The notes under the pieces were generated by a model, which was not told the DNA's origin, did no database searches, and saw nothing but the letters and a program-made list of their open reading frames with translations. Shown here piece after piece: positions 14,942 to 22,726 of a stretch of 44,951 bases of DNA. This stretch comes from an uncultured Acetatifactor sp. (GTDB taxonomy: Bacteria > Bacillota > Clostridia > Lachnospirales > Lachnospiraceae): contig CAJUCE010000040.1 of assembly GCA_910584865.1 (NCBI GenBank), forward strand, positions 1 through 44,951. The letters are read 5' to 3'. A program made the position numbers and the translations under genes. Every line of letters begins with the position of its first letter. Positions within the stretch are counted from its first letter, which is position 1.

Positions 14942-16648
14942 TCATGAACCGGCATAAGCCGCAATCAATGCCCAGACTTCCGGTGTGCCGTAACCCAGAC
15001 GCCACACGGCCACACCGCCCAGCTCCTTCACTTTCATCACATTCAGCTTTACCTCGATGGACCTGGCGTCCTCCACCCAAATCTGGTATTTGGCATTCCC
15101 GTCTTCCCATTCCGCATAATTCTGACAGGAGTTTTCATCCCACTGCGGTTCTACATTCACCCGTTCAAGATAGTCCGCCACATTGTTCAATGTAATATAC
15201 TGATCCGTCACTTCCGTCCCTTCCGTCTTCCACAGAATCGTGTAGAAAGGCACTGCATTGATTACCTTCTCTTTCGGTACCTGCTCCTCCTGCAATGTCC
15301 GATCCAGACCGTTTGATACATATTGGATGCTTGCCACGCTTCCCGGCTCTCCGCTGCCGTGCCAGTGTTCATCATATCCCATAATGATCACATAATCTGC
15401 CACCATTCCCTGAATATCCAGTCTGTAATAATTGTTGAAGTTGAATGGGACATAATTGTCTATCGACAAAATCAGTCCGCTTCCCCTGCACAGCACGGAA
15501 AGCTCCTTCAAAAACTGGACATAATGAGGACCGCACTCCTGCGTCAGTCCCTCAAAGTCTATATTGACGCCCTCAAGCCCCAGTTCCGCAGAAGTATCTA
15601 TAATGCTCTGAGCCAGCTTCCTGCGCTTTGTGGTAGAAGAAAGAACCTCCAGACTGCTGACATCCGCCCCTGTCTCATTCCTGTAGTTAAAATTGTCCCA
15701 GACGCCCCAAACCTGCAGTCCGCTGTTATGTGCCTGCTGCACATAGCCGGCATCCGCAAAAGAACGGAAGTTCCCTTCATTGTCCGTAAGGCTGAACCAG
15801 GTAGGCGCTATCACATTGATCCCCTGGCCTTCCGCCAGCATATCGGAAATCGTAGTGTTGCCGCCCTCCCCGCCGATGGCGTGGAATCCCAGGCTCACTT
15901 TCCCCGGCATGGAAATCGACGTGTATTCATCCGCCGCATAATCCGTCACCGCAACCTCCTGTTCCGTATTAAAATTATCCAGCCGTTTATTTTCCACATA
16001 TCCGATGATGGAGTCCGCAGTCTTCACCTTGCTCCAGGTCTCCATCTCTTCCAGCAGCTCCACAGTCTCTCCCTCTTCCAGCTCCCGCAAAATCGGGCTC
16101 TTGATCCCGCCCAGCACGCGAACCTGTGTATCCTTGGAGACCTCCATAGTCTGCCTTTCTCCCCATTGCGTATACACCTGCACATGTCTGTCATAAGGCG
16201 TGTATTCGTAATTGGTAACCTGTCTCACATAATCCGCCGCCAGGTACAGCTGCTCTCCCCTTTCCATACATATCGTATATTCCGTGGCATGACTTCCTTC
16301 CTTATCGGAATACTCTCTCGCATCGAACAAGGCCTCCATGGTATCATTTGCCGTGGTATAGAGCAATTTGCGCTCACTTCGGTCCACATAAAATCCCTCG
16401 TTCAGGTAATTGTGCACTGTATCCAGGGAAAAATACACCCCGCCGTCCGCCAAAACCGCCTTATCGGAAATCATCTCATCCTGAAGTATGATGGCCAGTT
16501 CATCCTGTGTCACCCCATAATATTCATCCAAATCGGCAAGTTCCCTGCTATAAGAATACTTGTCCAGCAGTTTTCTTCCGAAACCTATGGCTCCCACCAG
16601 TATGATCAGCACCAATGCCACGATTACGGGTATTATCTTCTTTTTCAT
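14942..16648 (-). CDS. SH3-GH18 cell-wall/spore glycoside hydrolase
   Basis: A 568-residue protein with one N-terminal transmembrane helix (residues 4-22). Next are a copper-amine-oxidase-like or stalk region, a bacterial SH3 domain (about residues 170-235, TQVRVLGGIKSPIL to IGYVENKRL) and a GH18 barrel. The DxE motif GVNIDFEG gives Asp364 and Glu366. The group includes SleL/YaaH-type N-acetylglucosaminidases that trim cortex fragments, so the product likely acts outside the membrane on peptidoglycan. ATG 16648 is chosen over the upstream in-frame ATG because the membrane helix starts there. It lies 86 bases upstream of cwlD on the same strand, which suggests a shared spore-wall function. Confidence 0.85.
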   Translation of the reverse strand: MKKKIIPVIVALVLIILVGAIGFGRKLLDKYSYSRELADLDEYYGVTQDELAIILQDEMISDKAVLADGGVYFSLDTVHNYLNEGFYVDRSERKLLYTTANDTMEALFDAREYSDKEGSHATEYTICMERGEQLYLAADYVRQVTNYEYTPYDRHVQVYTQWGERQTMEVSKDTQVRVLGGIKSPILRELEEGETVELLEEMETWSKVKTADSIIGYVENKRLDNFNTEQEVAVTDYAADEYTSISMPGKVSLGFHAIGGEGGNTTISDMLAEGQGINVIAPTWFSLTDNEGNFRSFADAGYVQQAHNSGLQVWGVWDNFNYRNETGADVSSLEVLSSTTKRRKLAQSIIDTSAELGLEGVNIDFEGLTQECGPHYVQFLKELSVLCRGSGLILSIDNYVPFNFNNYYRLDIQGMVADYVIIMGYDEHWHGSGEPGSVASIQYVSNGLDRTLQEEQVPKEKVINAVPFYTILWKTEGTEVTDQYITLNNVADYLERVNVEPQWDENSCQNYAEWEDGNAKYQIWVEDARSIEVKLNVMKVKELGGVAVWRLGYGTPEVWALIAAYAGS

Positions 16649-16843
16649 CTCATCACATGACCTTTCTTCAGAATGTGGCTGCCCACGATGAACGCAGGCA
16701 GTTTCATCATACCACATTTAAAGCAAAACGTCATTATTAAATTTCTTATAGTTTGTTTAGTTTTACAAAATTTTACAAAGCATTACAACAGTCCGTTCTA
16801 CTACATTTTAGTCTTCCCTCCGGGACAGCGATATTTTTTGCTG

Positions 16844-16891
16844 CCGCTGCCGGCAGCACGAGAGGCAATCCCATTTTTCTTCCGGCAGCGG
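16844..16891. repeat. GC-rich inverted repeat
   Basis: CCGCTGCCGG (16844-16853) and CCGGCAGCGG (16882-16891) are perfect 10-bp inverted arms, with a smaller nested palindrome GCTGCCGGCAGC. It lies between two minus-strand genes. No U-run follows on the minus strand, so a terminator role is uncertain. Confidence 0.5.
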
Positions 16892-16913
16892 TATTGTTCC
16901 GGCAGTCTGCAGG

Positions 16914-17150
16914 CTACCGGCGTGTAACTTTGTCAAATCTCACCTGTTCGATCGACCCGGATGCATCTAACACATAGTCCGCCATATAGGGGCTGTTTTC
17001 CCTTACAGCCTTGGTTACAGCCTCTGCGGGAAGTACGGCCCGGCCATCCACAAAAAGCTCCACTCCGTTTTGGCGCATTTGTTCCAGGCGCAAAAGCATA
17101 TGCTCCCTGACAGCATTAATATCTTCTACCTCAGTCCTCTCATCATGCAA
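16914..17150 (-). CDS. Small protein of unknown function
   Basis: A 78-residue soluble protein starting at TTG 17150, six bases after AGGAGG. The longer frame from 17231 has no ribosome site. It begins MHDERTEVEDINAVREHM, has a helix with EQMRQNGVELFVDGRAVLP, and ends SGSIEQVRFDKVTRR. The alternation looks like a compact alpha/beta domain. It has no Cys, signal peptide or membrane segment. I do not recognise the family. It lies upstream of the GH18 gene on the same strand, separated by a hairpin, so an operon is possible but not shown. Confidence 0.6.
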   Translation of the reverse strand: MHDERTEVEDINAVREHMLLRLEQMRQNGVELFVDGRAVLPAEAVTKAVRENSPYMADYVLDASGSIEQVRFDKVTRR

Positions 17151-17622
17151 ATGAATTCCTCCTCTTTTCAGACCTCCGCCCAAAAGGATTTTGTGATGAA
17201 TCAATTTGCGGAAGTCTCCGTAATAAAGCAAGTGCCTTTGGCAGTACGCGCAGCGGAAAAATTTTCCATTGCTGTTACGTTTAAAATGAATTATAATTGT
17301 GAAAATTAGTTGACATACTTATGATCAAGCAAGGAATAAATTCCAATATATTGCTTGTAAGACATCCTCAGACTAATGCCAGTATTCCTCTACTGTCATA
17401 TAATGTGATATACACACTTAGAATATAAAGGATGAAGCGGAACGACACGTTCCAAAAATCAGCTAAATCAACTTGAAGTCAAGACTGCCGTGCCTCCTTC
17501 CCCGTACAGAGTACCAAAGACACTTACATGCTTACTATAACATCTTTAAATACATTTGGCAAGCAAAACAAATCGAAATTTCTCGAAAATTATTAAAAAA
17601 AAATGAAACTCAAAATCTGCTA
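17151..17622. other. AT-rich intergenic region upstream of mecA
   Basis: About 470 bases without a supportable gene. It contains a small perfect hairpin GGAACG-ACA-CGTTCC (17439-17453) and A/T tracts near 17570-17605 that could act as an upstream promoter element for mecA. No RNA gene was recognised. Confidence 0.35.
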
Positions 17623-17651
17623 TTGACTTAAGGAACCTGAAAGTATATTAT
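17623..17651 (+). promoter_or_regulatory. Promoter of mecA
   Basis: TTGACT (17623-17628), 17 nt and TATTAT (17646-17651) lie 58 bases upstream of the mecA ATG, with A-rich DNA directly upstream. Confidence 0.6.
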
Positions 17652-17709
17652 GGCATCACAAAGCATTAATATTACAGTTCAGCTATGCAGATAAGGAAAG
17701 GGTTGTCGT

Positions 17710-18459
17710 ATGAAAATCGAAAAAGTAAATGAGAACCAAATTCGCTGCACTCTGACCAGAGAAGATTTGGCAAGCCGCGAACTGAAGATAAGTGAACTGG
17801 CCTATGGAACAGAGAAGGCCAAGACTCTGTTTCGCGACATGATGAGACAGGCTAATTTTGAATTCGGCTTTGAAGCCGAGGATATTCCCCTCATGATAGA
17901 GGCTATTCCTTTAAATACCGAATGTATCGTTTTAATCATTACCAAGGTGGAAGACCCGGAAGAGCTGGATACCCGCTTCTCCAGATTCGCACCGTCTGTA
18001 ACGGAAGAGAACGGTATGGAAGACGCGGATTATCAATATGCGGAAGATACCTCCAATGAAATATTGGATCTGTTCCGCAAAATGCAGACGGATCAGGAAA
18101 ATACGGAAGAAAAATCCGCAGATACTAAAACCGCCGCCCACAGGGTACACACCCGGATCTTCCGTATGGGCACTCTGCAGCAGGTGATGGATGTATCTGC
18201 CGTGATAGCCGGAAGCTACCGGGGCATCAGCAGTCTCTATAAAAATGAACAGCGCGGGAAAAATGCCGGCGGTTACCTGCTCGAGCTGACACAGGGCGGG
18301 GAAAGCGACGAAGCATTCGACCGGGCCTGCAATATCGTGTCGGAATACGGCATTCCCCAGCGCATCGCAGCAGGCAGCGCCGCTTTTCTGACGGAACATT
18401 GCGAAGTGTTGATCAAAGACAATGCCGTACACGCTCTGGGCGCCGCTTCCGTATCCTGA
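17710..18459 (+). CDS. mecA: MecA-type adaptor protein for ClpC
   Basis: A 249-residue protein. The N-terminal substrate-binding domain starts MKIEKVNENQIRCTLT, with the family-typical LAYGTEKAKTLFRDMM and FEAEDIPLMIEAIPL. After a charged, variable linker (about residues 100-140) comes the C-terminal ClpC-binding domain, containing LYKNEQRGKNAGGYLLEL and AFLTEHCEVLIKDNAVHAL. MecA delivers substrates such as competence regulators to ClpCP and activates the ClpC hexamer. Length is in the usual 220-250 range. It has its own promoter and is monocistronic, followed by a dispersed repeat and a strong terminator. Confidence 0.92.
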   Translation: MKIEKVNENQIRCTLTREDLASRELKISELAYGTEKAKTLFRDMMRQANFEFGFEAEDIPLMIEAIPLNTECIVLIITKVEDPEELDTRFSRFAPSVTEENGMEDADYQYAEDTSNEILDLFRKMQTDQENTEEKSADTKTAAHRVHTRIFRMGTLQQVMDVSAVIAGSYRGISSLYKNEQRGKNAGGYLLELTQGGESDEAFDRACNIVSEYGIPQRIAAGSAAFLTEHCEVLIKDNAVHALGAASVS

Positions 18460-18549
18460 GGAAGCGTTACGAAATAAATTTGCAGGATTCTGCACGCGAA
18501 GGTGCATATAGGTGCTTCATTCCAGAAAACATTTATTTCTTCACAATTC
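18460..18549 (+). repeat. Dispersed intergenic repeat, copy A
   Basis: It starts with GGAAGCGTTACGA and ends with TTCACAATTC, directly after the mecA stop. The same blocks, in the same order and orientation, recur at 36771-36888 after another plus-strand gene: GGAAGCGTTACGA-ATAAATTT, CAGGATTC, GCATATA, and TTTATTT-TTCACAATTC. Copy A is shorter in the middle. Confidence 0.7.
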
Positions 18550-18578
18550 TCAGGCAGAATAAACATCACCGGAAATAC

Positions 18579-18605
18579 AAAACCCCTCTCGTCGGAGGGG
18601 TTTTT
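18579..18605 (+). terminator. Strong intrinsic terminator after mecA
   Basis: AAAACCCCTC, a short loop and GAGGGGTTTTT form a textbook terminator. The A/T flanks make it usable on both strands, so it may also end the converging DUF1858 gene. Confidence 0.85.
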
Positions 18606-18615
18606 CGGGTTTGCT

Positions 18616-18807
18616 TTAAAGCGCTTCGATCGCCTTCATCAGGGCATCAATATCGATCCCATGCACCATTGCGGCTTCTTCCAGAGATTCCCCCTGTGCG
18701 GAAGGACATCCCAGACAATGCATTCCGGCCTCCATCAATACAGGAGCCACATCGGGATTTGTATTCAGGATTTCGCCGATTGTCATTTCCTTTGTTATTC
18801 CGGTCAT
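18616..18807 (-). CDS. DUF1858 redox-disulfide domain protein
   Basis: A 63-residue single-domain protein with TKEMTIGEILNTNPDVAPVL and the diagnostic CxxC in MHCLGCPSAQGES. It matches the hybrid-cluster-protein-associated redox disulfide (DUF1858/TIGR03980) family, whose cysteines are thought to be redox active. GAGAGGAG precedes ATG 18807. It is divergent from the pyruvate formate-lyase operon across a structured 330-bp region, which hints at a link to anaerobic redox control. The exact role is unknown. Confidence 0.85.
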   Translation of the reverse strand: MTGITKEMTIGEILNTNPDVAPVLMEAGMHCLGCPSAQGESLEEAAMVHGIDIDALMKAIEAL

Positions 18808-18835
18808 TTTTTCTCCTCTCTGACGTAAAAATAGA

Positions 18836-18938
18836 ATAATATGGTACCTTAGTGTCGAATATCATCAAGCCACACGGCTTAATGATATTCTCTGTTATAG
18901 AAAGCAAGAAAGCTTTCTATAACCTAAGGTCCATTATA
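18836..18938 (+). ncRNA. Putative three-way-junction structured element
   Basis: Three nested stems are visible. P1 is CCTTAG (18847-18852) with CTAAGG (18924-18929), extended outward by imperfect pairing. P2 is GAATATCATCAAGCC-ACAC-GGCTTAATGATATTC (18857-18890, one mismatch). P3 is GTTATAGAAAGC-AAGAAA-GCTTTCTATAAC (18894-18923, perfect). Either strand could fold. It sits upstream of the pfl promoter and so is not in that mRNA from the promoter seen; it could belong to the DUF1858 leader or be a small transposon-like palindrome. It does not fit the ZTP (pfl) riboswitch consensus. Confidence 0.45.
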
Positions 18939-19010
18939 AATCATTCCATAAAATCTGACAAGCTATTCTTATTTATAAAATTCTTGTAAAATATCGCATT
19001 TTAGTGCCCA

Positions 19011-19067
19011 TGTACAGAAAAAAGTACACATTCTAACCTTGACTCTCACTCATGTTTTTCATATAAT
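19011..19067 (+). promoter_or_regulatory. Promoter and possible operator of the pfl operon
   Basis: TTGACT (19039-19044), 17 nt and TATAAT (19062-19067) form a strong promoter about 70 bases before the pfl ATG. Just upstream, TGTAC (19011-19015) and GTACA (19024-19028) are inverted half-sites eight bases apart, a possible regulator site. Confidence 0.7.
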
Positions 19068-19137
19068 AAAGCTATGGAATTAGAAACAGTAAACCTACTT
19101 TCAACTAATTCAAAATTTTACAGGAGGGTATTTCAAA

Positions 19138-21174
19138 ATGAGACCAGAATGGACAGATTTTGTAGCAGGTAAATGGGACAAAGAAGTCAACGTCCGCGAC
19201 TTCATCCAGAGAAACTATCATCCCTATGAAGGCGATGAGGCATTCCTGGCCGGCCCCACCCAGAACACGAAGGATTTGTGGGCACAGGTTCTTGACCTGC
19301 AGAAGAAGGAAAGAGAAGCAGGCGGCGTCCTGGATATGGATACCAAGGTTGTTTCCACCATCACCTCCCATGGCCCGGGGTACCTTGACAAGAGCAAAGA
19401 GACCATCGTAGGCTTCCAGACCGACAAGCCTTTCAAGAGATCTCTGCAGCCTTACGGCGGTATCCGTATGGCAGAGAAGGCATGCTCCGACAATGGTTAC
19501 GAAGTTGACCCGGAGATTTCCGAGTTCTTCTCCACCCACAGAAAGACACATAATGCAGGCTGCTTTGACGCTTACAATCAGGAGATGAGAGCCTGCCGTT
19601 CTTCCCATATCATCACAGGCCTTCCCGATGCTTACGGGCGTGGACGTATCATTGGCGACTACAGGCGTGTAGCTCTGTACGGCATTGACAGACTGATCGA
19701 GGACAAGCAGGACCAGAAGAATTCCACCGGCCGCGTGATGACCGATGACGTGATCCGTTTGCGCGAGGAACTTTCCGAGCAGATGATAGCCCTGAAGATG
19801 ATGAAGGAGATGGCTGCTTCTTACGGCTGCGATATCTCCAAGCCCGCTTCCAACGTACAGGAAGCCATCCAGGCCGTTTACTTCGGATATCTGTGCGCGG
19901 TTAAGGAGCAGAACGGCGCCGCAATGAGCCTTGGACGTACCTCCACCTTCCTTGACATTTACGCTGAGAGAGACCTGAAGAACGGTACCTTCACCGAGGA
20001 GCAGATCCAGGAGTTCGTTGACCACTTTATCATGAAGCTGCGCTGCATCAAGTTCGCACGTACTCCCGAGTACAACCAGATCTTCGCGGGCGATCCCGTG
20101 TGGGTTACCGAGTCTCTGGGCGGCGTAGGTGTAGACGGCAGACCCATGGTTACCAAGATGAGCTTCCGTTATCTGAACACCCTGACCAACTTAGGGCCTT
20201 CTCCCGAGCCCAACCTGACAGTACTGTGGTCCACAAGACTGCCGGCAGGCTGGAAGAAATACTGTGCGAAGATGTCCATCCAGACTTCTTCCATCCAGTA
20301 TGAGAACGACGATCTGATGAGAGTTGACCACGGCGATGACTACGGTATCGCATGCTGCGTATCCTCCATGGTAATCGGTAAGGAAATGCAGTTCTTCGGC
20401 GCTCGTGCAAACGTTGCAAAATGTCTTCTGTACGCTTTGAACGGCGGTGTCGATGAAGTGACCAAGAAGCAGGTAGGCCCCAAGTACCGTCCTGTGACCG
20501 GCGATGTGCTTGAGTATGATGACGTATGGAACAAATTCGTCGACATGCTGGAGTGGCAGGCTGACGTATATGTCAACACCCTGAACATTATCCATTATAT
20601 GCATGACAAGTACTGCTATGAGAGAGCGGAGATGGCTCTCCATGACAAGAATGTAAAGCGTTACTTCGCTACCGGCGTTGCAGGCCTGTCCATTGTGGCA
20701 GATTCCTTCTCCGCCATCAAGTACGCCAAGGTTGAGCCTATCCGCGATGAGGACGGCGTTATCGTCGACTTCAAGACGACAGGCGACTTCCCGAAATATG
20801 GTAATGACGATGACCGTGTAGACGAGATTGCACAGAAGGTAGTACACACCTTCATGACCGCTATCAGGAGACACCACACCTACCGTGAAGGTATCCCTAC
20901 CACATCCATCCTGACCATTACCTCTAACGTTACCTATGGTAAGGCTACCGGAAATACACCCGATGGACGTAAGAAGGGCCAGCCTTTCGCACCCGGCGCC
21001 AACCCGATGCACGGCCGCGATACCCACGGTGCAGTAGCATCTCTGGCTTCCGTATCCAAGCTGCCTTTCAATGATGCACAGGACGGTATCTCCAATACCT
21101 TCACCATCATCCCCGGCGCTCTGGGCAAGGAAGACAAAGTGTTCTCTGGTGACATTGAACTGGATCTGAAATAA
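19138..21174 (+). CDS. pflB: Pyruvate formate-lyase core subunit lacking the glycyl-radical domain
   Basis: A 678-residue formate C-acetyltransferase barrel. The paired catalytic cysteines are Cys406-Cys407 in IACCVSS. Other PFL hallmarks are TSHGPGYLDK, RRVALYG, NTLTNLGPSPEPNLTVLW and NTPDGRKKGQPFAPGANPMHG. PFL converts pyruvate and CoA to acetyl-CoA and formate. Standard PFL (about 740-760 residues) continues with a glycyl domain ending RVSGYAV and TRTF. This chain stops just after GALGKEDKVFSGDIELDLK, exactly at that domain boundary. The missing domain is encoded separately 418 bases downstream (21592-21834). Start ATG follows CAGGAGGG. Codon use suggests high expression. Confidence 0.93.
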   Translation: MRPEWTDFVAGKWDKEVNVRDFIQRNYHPYEGDEAFLAGPTQNTKDLWAQVLDLQKKEREAGGVLDMDTKVVSTITSHGPGYLDKSKETIVGFQTDKPFKRSLQPYGGIRMAEKACSDNGYEVDPEISEFFSTHRKTHNAGCFDAYNQEMRACRSSHIITGLPDAYGRGRIIGDYRRVALYGIDRLIEDKQDQKNSTGRVMTDDVIRLREELSEQMIALKMMKEMAASYGCDISKPASNVQEAIQAVYFGYLCAVKEQNGAAMSLGRTSTFLDIYAERDLKNGTFTEEQIQEFVDHFIMKLRCIKFARTPEYNQIFAGDPVWVTESLGGVGVDGRPMVTKMSFRYLNTLTNLGPSPEPNLTVLWSTRLPAGWKKYCAKMSIQTSSIQYENDDLMRVDHGDDYGIACCVSSMVIGKEMQFFGARANVAKCLLYALNGGVDEVTKKQVGPKYRPVTGDVLEYDDVWNKFVDMLEWQADVYVNTLNIIHYMHDKYCYERAEMALHDKNVKRYFATGVAGLSIVADSFSAIKYAKVEPIRDEDGVIVDFKTTGDFPKYGNDDDRVDEIAQKVVHTFMTAIRRHHTYREGIPTTSILTITSNVTYGKATGNTPDGRKKGQPFAPGANPMHGRDTHGAVASLASVSKLPFNDAQDGISNTFTIIPGALGKEDKVFSGDIELDLK

Positions 21175-21229
21175 CTGATTGTTGTAGTCTGAGGCTTCCG
21201 TCAAGGCGCCGCAGACTGGCGAAACCCCT

Positions 21230-21268
21230 GCGGCAGCAAAGATGAGATATAAACTCCAACGCTGCCGC
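21230..21268 (+). repeat. Hairpin in pfl intergenic spacer
   Basis: GCGGCAGC (21230-21237) and GCTGCCGC (21261-21268) form a perfect 8-bp stem just before the ribosome site of the next gene. A smaller stem AGTCTG/CAGACT (21186-21217) precedes it. Without a U-run these are more likely mRNA stabilising or processing structures than terminators. Confidence 0.5.
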
Positions 21269-21290
21269 CGGGAAATAAGAAGGAGACACC

Positions 21291-21494
21291 ATGGACGAGA
21301 AAAAGATGATTGATGACCTGGTAAAAATGCTGGATGCCGGTATGACGGAGGGCGTAGGCCATGTAAACGTGGACTGTGATCAGGAAGTCGAAGAATCAAA
21401 AAGCGTTCAGACAATGGGCTGTACGGACTGTTCCAGGACACCGTTGGCCTGCAGTGTACCTACTCTTGAACAGGGACTGGACGATTATCACTAA
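21291..21494 (+). CDS. Cysteine-rich look-alike of the glycyl-radical domain
   Basis: A 67-residue protein whose first half, IDDLVKMLDAGMTEGVGHVNV, aligns without gaps with the start of the neighbouring glycyl-radical protein (VDNLVNLLDGYATKGGHHLNV). The second half diverges. Instead of the RVSGYAV radical loop it carries MGCTDCSRTPLAC (CxxC plus one Cys) and ends LEQGLDDYH. It therefore cannot carry a glycyl radical. AAGGAG precedes ATG 21291. Lying between the two halves of PFL, it could be an assembly, protection or redox-sensing partner; this is inference. I know of no named family. Confidence 0.75.
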   Translation: MDEKKMIDDLVKMLDAGMTEGVGHVNVDCDQEVEESKSVQTMGCTDCSRTPLACSVPTLEQGLDDYH

Positions 21495-21591
21495 TCGGAT
21501 CTTGCTAAAACGAGCGGTCAATCTCCCGTTCCCCGAAACATTGCATTTATTTAACTAATTAATCATATTATTTTTAAGGAGGAAAAACATT

Positions 21592-21834
21592 ATGGCAACA
21601 AATACTGCACAGGTTGATAACCTTGTTAACTTACTCGACGGCTATGCAACAAAGGGCGGCCATCATCTGAACGTAAACGTGCTGAACAGAGATATGCTCC
21701 TGGACGCTCAGAAGCATCCTGAGAACTATCCTCAGCTGACCATCCGTGTATCCGGATATGCAGTTAACTTCATCAAGCTGACTCCCGAGCAGCAGGCTGA
21801 CGTTATCTCTCGTACCTTCCACGAGTCTGTATAA
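21592..21834 (+). CDS. grcA: Stand-alone glycyl-radical domain of pyruvate formate-lyase (GrcA-like)
   Basis: An 80-residue protein equivalent to the C-terminal glycyl-radical domain of PFL and to YfiD/GrcA. Its motif is LTIRVSGYAVNF with the radical glycine at Gly55, and it ends VISRTFHESV. In E. coli GrcA is a spare part for oxygen-damaged PFL. Here it appears to be an obligate subunit, because the adjacent PFL core lacks this domain altogether. Strong AAGGAGG precedes ATG 21592, and TTGCAT with TATTAT at 21541-21571 might give extra internal transcription, although the 19-nt spacing is long. A stable hairpin follows before the activase gene. Confidence 0.92.
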   Translation: MATNTAQVDNLVNLLDGYATKGGHHLNVNVLNRDMLLDAQKHPENYPQLTIRVSGYAVNFIKLTPEQQADVISRTFHESV

Positions 21835-21854
21835 CCAAAAGAGTTAGTTGCATA

Positions 21855-21909
21855 AAACCCCGGGGAGTAAGGAAGTGCCTTCCGGCATTCCTGCACCTTC
21901 CCGGGGTTT
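21855..21909 (+). terminator. Strong hairpin between grcA and pflA (partial terminator or processing site)
   Basis: AAACCCCGGGG (from 21855) pairs with CCCGGGGTTT (to 21909), and the interior can pair further (GGAAGTGCC with GGCATTCC). Only three Us follow, so read-through into pflA is likely. The hairpin would lower activase expression relative to the structural subunits. Confidence 0.6.
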
Positions 21910-21937
21910 CCAAAACCGAAGAAAGTGTGGTAATCTT

Positions 21938-22699
21938 ATGCAGGGAAGAATTCATTCATTAGAAAGCTTTGGAACCGTTGACGGTCCGGGTACACGCTTT
22001 GTCGTATTCGTGCAGGGTTGTCCCATGCGTTGTGCCTACTGCCATAATCCGGATACCTGGGATATGAATGGCGGCACATTGATGGAACCCTCCTATATTA
22101 TCGAGCAATATGAAAAAAACAAAGCCTTTTATGCCAACGGCGGCGGATTGACCGTCACCGGAGGGGAGCCTCTGATGCAGGTAGACTTTGTAACTGAACT
22201 GTTTACCCTTGCCAAAGAGAAAGGGATTCATACCTGCATAGACAGTTCCGGAATCGCTTTCAACTCAAATAATACGCCGCTGTTGTTAAAGCTGGACAAA
22301 TTGATGGCCTTAACGGATCTGGTGATGCTGGACATCAAACATATCGATCCGGAAAAGCACAGGGAGCTTACCCAACAGCCCAACGAGAATATTTTAAAAT
22401 TCGCCGCATATCTGGATGAGAAACATGTAGATATGTGGATACGGCATGTGGTAGTTCCCGGAATTACGGACGATGAGAAATATCTGTTTGATTTGGGCTA
22501 CTTTATCGGACAGTTCCATAATCTGAAAGCTCTTGATGTTCTGCCCTATCACACTATGGGCGAAAAAAAATACGAAAGCCTTGGGATGGAATACAAATTA
22601 AAAGGTGTTCCCCCCATGGATAAGGATAAGCTGATTGAAAAAAAGAAAGCGATCCTGAACGGTATCAAAAAAAGAAGGGAAGAAATTTCCTTAAACTAA
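21938..22699 (+). CDS. pflA: Pyruvate formate-lyase-activating enzyme (radical SAM)
   Basis: A 253-residue radical-SAM activase. The cluster motif CPMRCAYC (CxxxCxxC) follows FGTVDGPGTRFVVFVQG. GGGLTVTGGEPLMQ is the SAM-binding GGE motif, and DIKHIDPEKH and LPYHTMGEKKYESLG are typical of PFL activases. It abstracts a hydrogen from the glycine of PFL using S-adenosylmethionine and a reduced [4Fe-4S] cluster. The start is ATG 21938, since the longer frame from 21848 crosses the hairpin. Its substrate here would be Gly55 of the separate GrcA-like protein. It is followed 27 bases later by a ferredoxin gene. Confidence 0.93.
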   Translation: MQGRIHSLESFGTVDGPGTRFVVFVQGCPMRCAYCHNPDTWDMNGGTLMEPSYIIEQYEKNKAFYANGGGLTVTGGEPLMQVDFVTELFTLAKEKGIHTCIDSSGIAFNSNNTPLLLKLDKLMALTDLVMLDIKHIDPEKHRELTQQPNENILKFAAYLDEKHVDMWIRHVVVPGITDDEKYLFDLGYFIGQFHNLKALDVLPYHTMGEKKYESLGMEYKLKGVPPMDKDKLIEKKKAILNGIKKRREEISLN

Positions 22700-22726
22700 A
22701 TATTTCATCATAAGGAGGACATTACG

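Noticed and set aside
15323..16660. 445-codon open frame on the plus strand
   Set aside because: It lies opposite the SH3-GH18 gene, has no recognisable motif and a composition typical of antisense reading.
18836..18938. ZTP (pfl) riboswitch upstream of pyruvate formate-lyase
   Set aside because: The conserved CCGCCUGGGC-type core and pseudoknot are absent, and the element lies upstream of the promoter seen.
20191..21441. 416-codon open frame on the minus strand
   Set aside because: It is antisense to the strongly codon-biased pfl core gene, which leaves few stops on the other strand; no motif is seen.
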